Source of the DNA: Verticiella sediminum
GTDB taxonomy: Bacteria > Pseudomonadota > Gammaproteobacteria > Burkholderiales > Burkholderiaceae_B
Direction: 5' to 3'
NCBI RefSeq assembly: GCF_007558815.1
Contig: NZ_VLTJ01000033.1
Span: 1-33,848 of the forward strand
Length of the DNA stretch: 33,848 nt
Shown here in pieces: positions 24,714-31,585 of this stretch. Under the pieces are notes generated by a model. It was not told the origin of the DNA, made no database searches, and was given only the letters and a program-made list of their open reading frames with translations. Position 1 is the stretch's first letter. Each line of letters opens with the position of its first letter. The translations under genes and the position numbers were made by a program.

Positions 24714-25979
24714 CTAGCGCGCCAGCAGATCGTGCAGCGTGCGGGCGATCACCTGGGTCGCGCCCTGCAGGTCGCGCAGCCGGATGTTCTCGTCGCTGTT
24801 GTGTCCGCGGGCTTCGGCCAGCGTGCGCGGCCCGGCCCCGTACAGCACGGTGGGCACGCCGAATTCGGCATAGTGGCGCGCATCCGTATAGAGCGGCGAG
24901 CCGACCTCGGCGATCTCGGTGCCGAAGATTTCGCCTGCATGGCGTTGCAGCGGCGCGACGAGCTCGCGCGTGCCGGGCAGTTGCGCCAGCGCACGGGCGT
25001 GCATGATGCGCTGCACGTCCACCGCGATGCCGGGGCAGGCGGCCGCGGCCTGGGCGATCAGCTCGCGCAGTTCTCCTTCCACGTCCTGGCCGGTCTCTTC
25101 GGGCACGATGCGGCGATCCAGGCGGAAACTCACCTTGTCGGGCACCACGTTCGTGTTGATGCCGCCCTGGATGAGGCCGACGTTCAGGGTGGGGTGGCTG
25201 ATGCCCGGCACGCTCGAGGCGCGGCGCGCCAGCGTCTCGCGAAAGGCGTACAGGGCTTGAAGCATGTGCGTGCTCGCCTGCAGCGCGTCCACGCCGGTGT
25301 CCGGCATGGCCGCATGCGCCTGCTTGCCGCGCACCGTCACTTCGAGGTGCAGGCAGCCGTTGTGGGCCACCACCACGGCATACGAGAAACCGGCCGAGAT
25401 CGCATAGTCGGGCTTGCTCAGGCCCTCGGCGAGCAGCCAGCGCGGCCCGATGTCGCCGCCGGCCTCCTCGTCGAACGTGAAGTGCAGCTCGACCGTCCCG
25501 TTCAGGCGCACATCCTGCGCCGCCAGGCGTTCGAGCGCGAGCAAGGCCCAGGCATAGGTCGCGAAGTCCGATTTCGACACCGCCGCGCCGCGCCCGTACA
25601 GACAAGGGCCGTGTTCGGCATCTTCCTCGATGTCGCCGCCGTAAGGCTCGTGCCGCCAGCCATCGCCGGGCGGCACGACGTCGCCGTGCGCATTCATGGC
25701 AATGACCGGGCCGCCGCTGCCGAAGCTGCGCCGCACGATCAGATTGATCGCGCTGCGCATCCCGTTGGCGCGGACCAGGTCCGCAGGTACCTCGTGCTGT
25801 TCGACCGTCCAGCCCAGGGCCGTGAGCATTTCCGCGGCCACCCGAGCGATCGGCGCGCAGTCCCCGGGCGGGTTGTCCGAGGGCGTCTGGACCAGACGTT
25901 GCAGAAACGAGGTCTGCCATGTGGCTTCGTTGGCCAGGATGGCATCCAGCAGGGCGTACGGAGTGGAGCGATTGGACAT
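24714..25979 (-). CDS. M20-family metallo-amidohydrolase (ArgE/DapE-like deacylase)
   Basis: This is a cytoplasmic dinuclear-metal amidohydrolase of 421 residues that cleaves N-acyl or peptide-like amide bonds in relatives. Metal and catalytic blocks are MNAHGDVVPPG near residue 95, YGRGAAVSKSDFA near 127, FTFDEEAGGDIGP with the paired Glu near 170, and GHNSDENI near the C-terminus, with a dimerisation lid between (LEVTVRGKQAHAAMPDTGVDA). The ATG at 25979 is chosen because a sigma-54 promoter match reading on this strand lies at 26029-26044; an ATG at 26045 would lie upstream of that promoter. The ribosome site is weak. It diverges from the second GntR gene. Confidence 0.88.
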   Translation of the reverse strand: MSNRSTPYALLDAILANEATWQTSFLQRLVQTPSDNPPGDCAPIARVAAEMLTALGWTVEQHEVPADLVRANGMRSAINLIVRRSFGSGGPVIAMNAHGDVVPPGDGWRHEPYGGDIEEDAEHGPCLYGRGAAVSKSDFATYAWALLALERLAAQDVRLNGTVELHFTFDEEAGGDIGPRWLLAEGLSKPDYAISAGFSYAVVVAHNGCLHLEVTVRGKQAHAAMPDTGVDALQASTHMLQALYAFRETLARRASSVPGISHPTLNVGLIQGGINTNVVPDKVSFRLDRRIVPEETGQDVEGELRELIAQAAAACPGIAVDVQRIMHARALAQLPGTRELVAPLQRHAGEIFGTEIAEVGSPLYTDARHYAEFGVPTVLYGAGPRTLAEARGHNSDENIRLRDLQGATQVIARTLHDLLAR

Positions 25980-26010
25980 GGTGGAAGGGGCGGGAAAGAT
26001 GGGTTCTCTA

Positions 26011-26020
26011 TTGTATGTAA
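26011..26020. promoter_or_regulatory. TTGTATGTAA candidate GntR operator over the M20 start site
   Basis: TTGTATGTAA lies where the predicted sigma-54 transcript of the M20 gene would begin (near 26018) and 57 bases upstream of the second gntR gene. It resembles the TTGYATRCA sites elsewhere in the window. A bound GntR protein here could repress both directions. Confidence 0.5.
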
Positions 26021-26028
26021 TCCTGGTA

Positions 26029-26044
26029 TGCAATTTTGGTGCCA
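26029..26044 (-). promoter_or_regulatory. Sigma-54 (-24/-12) promoter of the M20 amidohydrolase gene
   Basis: Read on the minus strand, TGGCACCAAAATTGCA has GG and GC separated by exactly ten bases and a full TGGCAC -24 block plus TTGCA -12 block. The start would be near 26018, 39 bases before the M20 ATG. Confidence 0.75.
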
Positions 26045-26076
26045 TGAAATATCATGGAATTGTTAGACTACGCGCC

Positions 26077-26772
26077 ATGAACCAGACCGCCTCCGCCGTT
26101 TCCGACGCCAGCGCCGAGCAGATCGCCGCCAGCATTGCCGACGCCATCGTGGCGCGCCAATTGCCGCCCGGCACCCGGCTGCGCGAGGAAGCGCTGGCGC
26201 GCGTCTACGGCGTGAGCCGGACCAAGATCCGGGCCGCGCTGCTCATGCTCACCAAGGACAAACTGGTGCAGACCGTCCCCGAGAAAGGGGCCTTCGTGAG
26301 CCGGCCCAGCGCCGCCGAGGCGCGCGAGATCTTCGCCGTGCGGCGCATCCTGGAAACCGCGCTTGCGCGCGAATTCGTCGCCCGCGCCAAGCCGGCCGAC
26401 TACAAGCGCATCGACCAGCACCTGCGGCAGGAGCACAAGGCCATCGGCGTGGGCGACGCCCAGTTGCGCAACCGGCTGCTGGGCGACTTCCACATCCTGC
26501 TCGCCGAGGTCGTCGGCAACTCGGTGCTCACCGAGATGCTGCGCGAGCTGTCGGCACGCAGCGCGGTCATCACCGTGCTGTACCAGTCCAGCCTGGACGC
26601 TCAGTGTTCGAGCGACGAGCACCGGGCCTTCATCGACGCCGCCCGCGAGGGCGACGTCGAGCGCGCCTGCGCGCTGATGGCCGAGCACCTCGATCACGTC
26701 GAGCACAGCCTGAACTTCGACGAAACCGGCGCCAGCCGTCACGACGACCTGGTGTCCGCGCTGCTCGCCTGA
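26077..26772 (+). CDS. GntR-family regulator with FCD effector domain (second)
   Basis: This is a 231-residue regulator. The winged HTH spans about residues 14-80, with IADAIVARQLPPGTRLREE and LARVYGVSRTKIRAALLMLT. The FCD domain follows, with metal-ligand-type positions in NRLLGDFHILLAEVVGN and SSDEHRAFIDA and EHLDHVEHSL. It differs clearly from the first GntR gene in sequence and length. It lies between the divergent M20 gene and the codirectional amino-acid ABC operon and probably controls both through TTGTATRYA sites. The ATG at 26077 opens directly into the known GntR N-terminus; no strong ribosome site is visible. Confidence 0.91.
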   Translation: MNQTASAVSDASAEQIAASIADAIVARQLPPGTRLREEALARVYGVSRTKIRAALLMLTKDKLVQTVPEKGAFVSRPSAAEAREIFAVRRILETALAREFVARAKPADYKRIDQHLRQEHKAIGVGDAQLRNRLLGDFHILLAEVVGNSVLTEMLRELSARSAVITVLYQSSLDAQCSSDEHRAFIDAAREGDVERACALMAEHLDHVEHSLNFDETGASRHDDLVSALLA

Positions 26773-26805
26773 GCCGCTGACGGCCGTTCACTGACGGCAT
26801 GCCCG

Positions 26806-26835
26806 CTATTGGTGCGGACTCCCTCTATTGGTGCG
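26806..26835 (+). promoter_or_regulatory. Direct repeat of CTATTGGTGCG upstream of a sigma-54 promoter
   Basis: CTATTGGTGCG occurs at 26806-26816 and 26825-26835, 19 bases apart. TGGTGC matches half of the NtrC consensus GCACCA-N3-TGGTGC, but the left half is poor in both copies. The position, about 90-115 bases upstream of the predicted start, is normal for a sigma-54 activator site. Confidence 0.45.
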
Positions 26836-26896
26836 TCGAGACACGCCTATGGGGCGTCGTCGCCCCGCTGAGGGCGTGGAACGCCCCGGTTCAAAG

Positions 26897-26912
26897 TGGC
26901 ACGTCCTTTGCA
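26897..26912 (+). promoter_or_regulatory. Sigma-54 (-24/-12) promoter of the polar-amino-acid ABC operon
   Basis: TGGCACGTCCTTTGCA matches the RpoN consensus at essentially every conserved position, with GG at 26898-26899 and GC at 26910-26911 ten bases apart. The start near 26923 leaves a 55-base leader before the SBP ATG. This is the best promoter match in the window. Confidence 0.8.
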
Positions 26913-26919
26913 TAACTAT

Positions 26920-26933
26920 TTTTGTATACGAAA
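26920..26933. promoter_or_regulatory. TTTTGTATACGAAA candidate GntR operator at the ABC operon start site
   Basis: This 14-base sequence is palindromic around GTATAC except for one mismatched pair (T26923 with G26930). It matches the TNGTATACNA form reported for many FCD-type GntR operators. It spans the predicted start site of the sigma-54 promoter, so it would act as a roadblock or repressor site for the adjacent GntR protein. Confidence 0.55.
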
Positions 26934-26977
26934 TTAGTGTGCAAATGACCAACCCCGTCAGGATCAGGAGAGCATCC

Positions 26978-27763
26978 ATGACCTTGCGCCGCATACTCGG
27001 CATCGTGGCGACCGCCGTCACGCTCGCGCTGCCCTTCGGCTCGGCTAGCGCCGATGCCTTGGACGACATCATGAAGAACGGCGTGCTGCGCGTCGCCGTC
27101 CCCCAGGATTTCCCGCCCTTCGGCTCGGTGGGGCCGGACATGAAGCCGGTCGGCTACGACATCGACACGGCCAACCTGATCGGCGAGAAACTGGGCGTGA
27201 AGGTCGAACTCGTCCCTGTCACCAGCGCCAATCGCGTGCCGTTCCTGCAGACCGGCAAGGTGGATCTGGTCATCTCCAGCCTGGGCAAGAATCCCGAGCG
27301 GGAGAAGGCCATCGACTTCTCGGTCGCCTACGCGCCCTTCTTCAACGGCGTTTTCGGTCCGGCCGACCTGAAGGTCCAGGAAGCCGCGGACCTGGCCGGC
27401 AAGACCATCGGCGTCACGCGCGGCGCCGTGGAGGATCTGGAACTCACCAAGATAGCGCCCGAGAGCGCCAAGATCTCGCGCTATGAGGACAACAACGGCA
27501 CGATTTCGGCCTTCCTGGCCGGCCAGGTCCAACTGGTCGCCACGGGCAACGTCGTCGCCGCGGCCATCCTGGAGCGCAATCCACGCCAGCGCCCGGAGAC
27601 CAAGTTCCTCATCCAGAATTCGCCATGCTACATCGGCCTGAACAAGAACGAGCCCGCGCTGCTGGCCAAGGTGAACGAGATCGTGACGGCCGCGCGCCAG
27701 GACGGCTCGCTCGATGCGATCTCCAAGAAGTGGCTGGGCACCGAACTGCCGGAATCGTTCTGA
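26978..27763 (+). CDS. Polar-amino-acid-type ABC transporter substrate-binding protein (SBP_bac_3)
   Basis: This periplasmic receptor has 261 residues. A signal peptide of about 25 residues ends SASADA, followed by NGVLRVAVPQDFPPFGSV, VGYDIDTANLIGEKLGVKVE and DLVISSLGKNPEREKAIDFS, the classical family blocks (PF00497). The ATG at 26978 follows AGGAGA by about 7 bases and opens directly into the signal peptide; the in-frame ATG at 26945 would add a hydrophilic extension. It is the first gene of a full PAAT importer with its own sigma-54 promoter. The ligand is probably an amino acid or opine-like compound. Confidence 0.94.
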   Translation: MTLRRILGIVATAVTLALPFGSASADALDDIMKNGVLRVAVPQDFPPFGSVGPDMKPVGYDIDTANLIGEKLGVKVELVPVTSANRVPFLQTGKVDLVISSLGKNPEREKAIDFSVAYAPFFNGVFGPADLKVQEAADLAGKTIGVTRGAVEDLELTKIAPESAKISRYEDNNGTISAFLAGQVQLVATGNVVAAAILERNPRQRPETKFLIQNSPCYIGLNKNEPALLAKVNEIVTAARQDGSLDAISKKWLGTELPESF

Positions 27764-27849
27764 GGCTGCCATGCGACGCTCGGCGCTCGGCAGCGCACAC
27801 GGCATTCGTGTGGCGATCGACTGCCCGGCGCCGAAAATCGGCCGGCGCG

Positions 27850-27900
27850 GCGGGTGCCCTCACCCGCGCGTTCGGCGCGCAGCCCAGCCGCGCGCCGAAC
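27850..27900 (+). other. Two intercistronic hairpins between SBP and permease genes
   Basis: GCGGGTG (27850-27856) pairs with CACCCGC (27861-27867) over a 4-base loop, and GTTCGGCGCGC (27870-27880) pairs perfectly over 11 bases with GCGCGCCGAAC (27890-27900). The 214-base gap between SBP and first permease holds no gene. The hairpins likely set an excess of receptor over membrane subunits. Confidence 0.7.
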
Positions 27901-27977
27901 CGATCGACGGATGCTGGCCCATGGGCCCGGCACGTCCCTTCGCCCGCGTCCCGACAGGTATTTCCTGATTTGCTGCA

Positions 27978-28649
27978 ATGAACTACACCTTCGATTTTTC
28001 CGTCATCGGCGACTACCTGCCCGTGATCTGGACCGGCATACAGCTCACGGTCTGGCTGATTCTGGTCGGCGCCGTCTTCGGCTGCGCGCTGGGCGTTTTC
28101 TGCGCCTGGGCCAGGGCGCTCGGCCCGCGCTGGCTGCGCCCGCCCGTCGTCGCCTACATCGAGCTGATCCGCAACACCCCGTTCCTGATCCAGCTCTTCT
28201 TCATCTTCTTCGGCCTGCCGTCGGTGGGCATCAAGCTTTCCGGGCTCGAGGCATCGATCCTCGCCATGGTCATCAATCTCGGCGCCTACAGCGCGGAGAT
28301 CGTCCGCGCCGGGATCGAAGCCACGCCCCGCGGGCAGTTCGAGGCGGGCGCCAGCCTCGCCATGAGCCGCCTGCAGGTGTTCCGGTACATCGTCCTGGTG
28401 CCGGCGCTCAAGCGCATCTGGCCGGCGCTGTCCTCGCAGATCGTGATCGTCATGCTGGGTTCGGCCGTGTGCTCGCAGGTGGCCGCCGAGGAACTCACCT
28501 TTGCCGCCAACTTCATCCAGTCGCGCTCCTTCCGCGCGTTCGAGGTCTATTTCGTGACGACCGGCATCTACCTGGCGCTCGCGGTGGCGCTGCGCCAGAT
28601 CCTGCGCGGCCTGGGCTGGTATCTGTTCGACAAGGGGCGCCGGGCATGA
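27978..28649 (+). CDS. Polar-amino-acid-type ABC transporter permease (first)
   Basis: This HisM/GlnP-type inner-membrane permease of 223 residues has about five hydrophobic segments. It begins with a TWTGIQLTVWLILVGAV-like helix and carries YIELIRNTPFLIQLFFIFFG near residue 60. The cytoplasmic coupling loop is EIVRAGIEATPRGQFEAGAS near residue 112. The ATG at 27978 is the natural N-terminus for the family. Its stop overlaps the next permease start by ATGA. Confidence 0.93.
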   Translation: MNYTFDFSVIGDYLPVIWTGIQLTVWLILVGAVFGCALGVFCAWARALGPRWLRPPVVAYIELIRNTPFLIQLFFIFFGLPSVGIKLSGLEASILAMVINLGAYSAEIVRAGIEATPRGQFEAGASLAMSRLQVFRYIVLVPALKRIWPALSSQIVIVMLGSAVCSQVAAEELTFAANFIQSRSFRAFEVYFVTTGIYLALAVALRQILRGLGWYLFDKGRRA

Positions 28650-29302
28650 TCGAGTTCAGCACCTGGGACATCCTGCGCAACCTGCTGCTCGCCGCGCGCT
28701 GGACCATCCTCCTCTCCATCGTCGCCTTCATCGGCGGCGGCCTGCTCGGCCTCGTCATCATGGCCATGCGCACATCGCGCCTGGCCTTGCCGCGCCGGAT
28801 CGCCTGGGCCTATATCGAGCTGTTCCAGGGCACGCCCCTGCTCATGCAGCTCTTTCTCGCCTTCTTCGGGCTGGCCCTGTTCGGTCTGAACATCCCCGCC
28901 TGGCTGGCGGCCGGCCTGGCGCTCATTCTCTGGACCGCCGGCTTTCTCGCCGAGATCTGGCGCGGCTGCGTCGAGGCGATCCCGCGCGGCCAATGGGAAG
29001 CCTCGGCCAGCCTGGCCATGAGCCGCTACGAACAGATGCGCTACGTCGTGCTGCCCCAGGCCATGCGCATCGCCATCGCGCCCACCGTCGGCTTTTCCGT
29101 ACAGGTGGTCAAGGGCACCGCGCTCACGTCCATCATCGGCTTCGTCGAGCTGTCCAAGGCGAGCACCATGATCAGCAACGCCACGTTCCAGCCGTTCACC
29201 GTCTTCGCCTTCACGGCGCTGCTCTATTTTTTGTTGTGCTGGCCGCTGTCCATCGCCAGCCGCCATCTGGAAAGGAAACACCATGCCGCTTATCGTCGTT
29301 GA
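28646..29302 (+). CDS. Polar-amino-acid-type ABC transporter permease (second)
   Basis: This is the second membrane subunit, 218 residues, with the same fold: YIELFQGTPLLMQLFLAFFG near residue 57 and the coupling loop EIWRGCVEAIPRGQWEASAS near residue 106. It starts inside the stop of the first permease gene and overlaps the ATPase gene by 20 bases, so the three genes should be translated together. The two permeases form a heterodimeric channel. Confidence 0.93.
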   Translation: MIEFSTWDILRNLLLAARWTILLSIVAFIGGGLLGLVIMAMRTSRLALPRRIAWAYIELFQGTPLLMQLFLAFFGLALFGLNIPAWLAAGLALILWTAGFLAEIWRGCVEAIPRGQWEASASLAMSRYEQMRYVVLPQAMRIAIAPTVGFSVQVVKGTALTSIIGFVELSKASTMISNATFQPFTVFAFTALLYFLLCWPLSIASRHLERKHHAAYRR

Positions 29303-30008
29303 CGAGGTTCGCAAGCGCTTCGGCGACAACGAAGTGCTCAAGGGCGTCAGCCTCAACGTGGAGCCCGGCGAAGTCATCGCCATCATCGGCAAGAGCGGCT
29401 CGGGCAAGAGCACGCTCCTGCGCTGCATCAACGGCCTGGAGTCGATCGACGACGGCACCATCATGGTCGGCGACGCCCACGTCGGCACCGACGAAGTCCG
29501 CCTGCGCGCCCTGCGCCTGCGCGTGGGGATGATCTTCCAGCAGTTCAACCTGTTTCCCCACCTGACGACAGGTCGCAACGTCATGCTCTCGCCCATGGTC
29601 GTCAAGGGAATGAAAGAGTCCGACGCTGCGACACTGGCGCGCGACGTGCTCACCCGGGTCGGCCTGGAACACAAGTTCGACGACTGGCCGGACTCCCTTT
29701 CCGGCGGGCAACAGCAGCGCGTGGCCATCGCCAGGGCGCTCGCCATGCAGCCCATCGCATTGCTGTGCGACGAGATCACCTCCGCCCTCGACCCCGAGCT
29801 GGTCAACGAAGTGCTCGCCGTCGTGCGCGGGCTGGCCGCCGACGGCATGACGCTGCTCATGGTGACGCACGAAATGCGCTTCGCCCGCGAGGTGTGCGAC
29901 CGTGTCGTGTTCATGCACCATGGCCGCGTCCATGAAACGGGGCCTTCGGAAGAAGTGTTCGGCAATCCCCAGACCCCGGAGCTGCGCCAGTTCCTCGGCA
30001 TGCTTTAA
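29283..30008 (+). CDS. Polar-amino-acid-type ABC transporter ATPase (GlnQ-like)
   Basis: This is a 241-residue cytoplasmic ATPase. Walker A is GKSGSGKST near residue 36, the Q-loop is MIFQQFNLFPHLT, the signature is LSGGQQQRVAIARAL, Walker B is ALLCDEITSALDPE and the H-loop is LMVTHEMRFA. These are the usual GlnQ/HisP sequences. It closes the importer operon; the stop at 30008 is followed by a hexamer repeat and a convergent gene. Confidence 0.95.
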   Translation: MPLIVVDEVRKRFGDNEVLKGVSLNVEPGEVIAIIGKSGSGKSTLLRCINGLESIDDGTIMVGDAHVGTDEVRLRALRLRVGMIFQQFNLFPHLTTGRNVMLSPMVVKGMKESDAATLARDVLTRVGLEHKFDDWPDSLSGGQQQRVAIARALAMQPIALLCDEITSALDPELVNEVLAVVRGLAADGMTLLMVTHEMRFAREVCDRVVFMHHGRVHETGPSEEVFGNPQTPELRQFLGML

Positions 30009-30010
30009 AG

Positions 30011-30037
30011 CACGGGCACGGGCACGGGCACGGGCAC
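30011..30037. repeat. Hexanucleotide tandem repeat (CACGGG)x4
   Basis: CACGGG is repeated four times and followed by a partial CAC in the 60-base gap between convergent genes. GGGCAC at 30032-30037 can pair with GTGCCC at 30051-30056, and each earlier unit offers the same arm. The region may act as a weak terminator with several possible pairings. The unit number could vary by slippage. Confidence 0.75.
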
Positions 30038-30068
30038 CACGCGAGGCGCCGTGCCCCCCGGGCCCGGC

Positions 30069-30857
30069 TCAACCGCGGGAGCGCTGCGGCAGCACGTTGC
30101 GCGGGTCCTGGGCCAGCGCGAGGTCCCACAGCGCGCCGCCGATGGGCGCACGACGCTCCTCCAGCACGTGCGCGACCAGGCCGGCGGTGCGTCCGACCAG
30201 TGCCAGGCCGCGCGCGAAGGCCGGGTCCAGCCCCATGTCCGCGATGATCGCGCCGGTGGCACCGGCGGCATTCAGCGGCATGGGCCGGCCGAGCGCCTGC
30301 CCCAGTGCCTCGGCCACCGCGACGGCCAGCCGCCAGTGCCGGCCGTAGTAGCCGTTCTCCCGGCTCACGCTCGCCAGCACCGGCACGCGCGGATCGCCGT
30401 TCACGTGGATGGGATGTCCCACGCCCGGAACCCCGCGCGACTGCGCCCGGCACGCCTGGACCAGCGCACGTGCGCTGGCGGCGAGCTGCTCGTCGCTGCA
30501 CGCGTCCTCCAGCGCGGCGGCATGTTCGGCATACAGCCGCGCGGCCTTCTCCGCCGTGCCCAGCAATCGGTCGCCGGCGCCCAGCAACCCGGCCGCGACC
30601 GCGCCTTGCAGGGATTCGGGCGCTCCCGACCAGGTCAGCCGGGCGCTCATCGCGCTCGGCGTGAGGCCATGGTCGGCCGCCGTCACCAGGCACAGATTGA
30701 GCATCGCCTTCTCGCGCGGCTCCGGCTCGCGGCCCCAGTTCAGCACGCACAGCATGTCGACGAAGTCGAGCTTGCCGAGGATGTCCCGGGCAAGATCGCG
30801 GCCGCGCACATGGATCGCGTCCGGCGTGGTGTAGCCGATCTCGGTGCTCACGGTCAT
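30069..30857 (-). CDS. Citryl-CoA-lyase/citrate-synthase-fold protein
   Basis: This 262-residue protein has the small citrate-synthase fold annotated as citryl-CoA lyase in related bacteria. VPGVGHPIHVNGDPRVPVL near residue 145 holds the second conserved His, and PLNAAGATGAIIADMGLDP near 195 the acidic segment, followed by RTAGLVAHVLEER. The first catalytic His of citrate synthases (in an LHGG context) appears replaced in ESLQGAVAAGLLG near residue 81. It starts inside the SDR stop (ATGA) and is the last gene of a ligase-SDR-lyase unit. It may cleave or form a hydroxyacyl-CoA C-C bond, but the true reaction is uncertain. Confidence 0.82.
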   Translation of the reverse strand: MTVSTEIGYTTPDAIHVRGRDLARDILGKLDFVDMLCVLNWGREPEPREKAMLNLCLVTAADHGLTPSAMSARLTWSGAPESLQGAVAAGLLGAGDRLLGTAEKAARLYAEHAAALEDACSDEQLAASARALVQACRAQSRGVPGVGHPIHVNGDPRVPVLASVSRENGYYGRHWRLAVAVAEALGQALGRPMPLNAAGATGAIIADMGLDPAFARGLALVGRTAGLVAHVLEERRAPIGGALWDLALAQDPRNVLPQRSRG

Positions 30858-31585
30858 GGCGCCAACCCCACGGTGATGCCGCCGCAGACGTAGAGCACCT
30901 GGCCGGTGATGAAGCCCGCGTCCGTGTGCATGAAACCGTGCACGGCGTGGGCCACGTCTTCCGGGCGGCCGAGCCGGCGCACGGGCACGCCCTCCACGAT
31001 GCGCCGCGTTCGTGCGCTGTCGGCGGGGTTGGCAGCCTGGAAGGCGGCCGTCGCGATCGGCCCCGGCGCCACGGCATTGACCGTGATGCCCTGCGGGGCG
31101 AGTTCCAGCGCCCAGGTGCGGGTGAGGGCGTTGAGCGCTCCCTTGGCGGCGGCGTAGCCGCTGCGCAGTTCCTTGCCCAGCGCGGCGCGGCTGGAGATGT
31201 TGACGATGCGGCCATGGCCGACCGTCGCCATGCCCGGCACCAGGGCCTGCGCGCACTGGAGCGCGGCGCGGGTGGTGACGGCAAGCTGGCGGTCGAAGTC
31301 GGCCAGCCGGGTGTCCCGCAGGCTGGCGGGCCGGATCGCGGCCACGTTGTTCACCAGGCCGAGCACCGGGCCCTCGGCGAGCAGGCGCTCGAGCGCCCGG
31401 CCCAGCGCAGCCTCGTCGCCCAGGTCGACAGGCACGTGGACGCCTGCGCTGTCGGGCGGCGGCGCCTGGATGTCGAAGTTGACCACCTGCCAGCCGGCGT
31501 CGGCGAGCCGGCGGCCGATGGCCAGCCCGATGCCGGACGAGGCGCCGGTCACCAGGACTCGGCGCGGGGAATCTGCTTGCGTCAT
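30854..31585 (-). CDS. Short-chain dehydrogenase/reductase (SDR)
   Basis: This is a classical SDR of 243 residues. The cofactor motif is LVTGASSGIGLAIGRRL (residues about 10-26), the NNAG-type motif reads NNVAA near 87, and the catalytic Ser-Tyr-Lys set lies in NISSRAALGKELRSGYAAAK near 135-154. The C-terminal GQVLYVCGGITVG is typical of FabG-like members. It overlaps the ligase stop upstream and the lyase start downstream by ATGA, so it acts on a CoA ester or alcohol made in that pathway. The cofactor is likely NAD(P)H; the substrate is unknown. Confidence 0.93.
   Translation of the reverse strand: MTQADSPRRVLVTGASSGIGLAIGRRLADAGWQVVNFDIQAPPPDSAGVHVPVDLGDEAALGRALERLLAEGPVLGLVNNVAAIRPASLRDTRLADFDRQLAVTTRAALQCAQALVPGMATVGHGRIVNISSRAALGKELRSGYAAAKGALNALTRTWALELAPQGITVNAVAPGPIATAAFQAANPADSARTRRIVEGVPVRRLGRPEDVAHAVHGFMHTDAGFITGQVLYVCGGITVGLAP

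Noticed and set aside
25980-26045. Upstream start at 26045 for the M20 gene
   Set aside because: It would place the sigma-54 promoter match and the operator-like palindrome inside the coding sequence, and the added residues do not match the family N-terminus.
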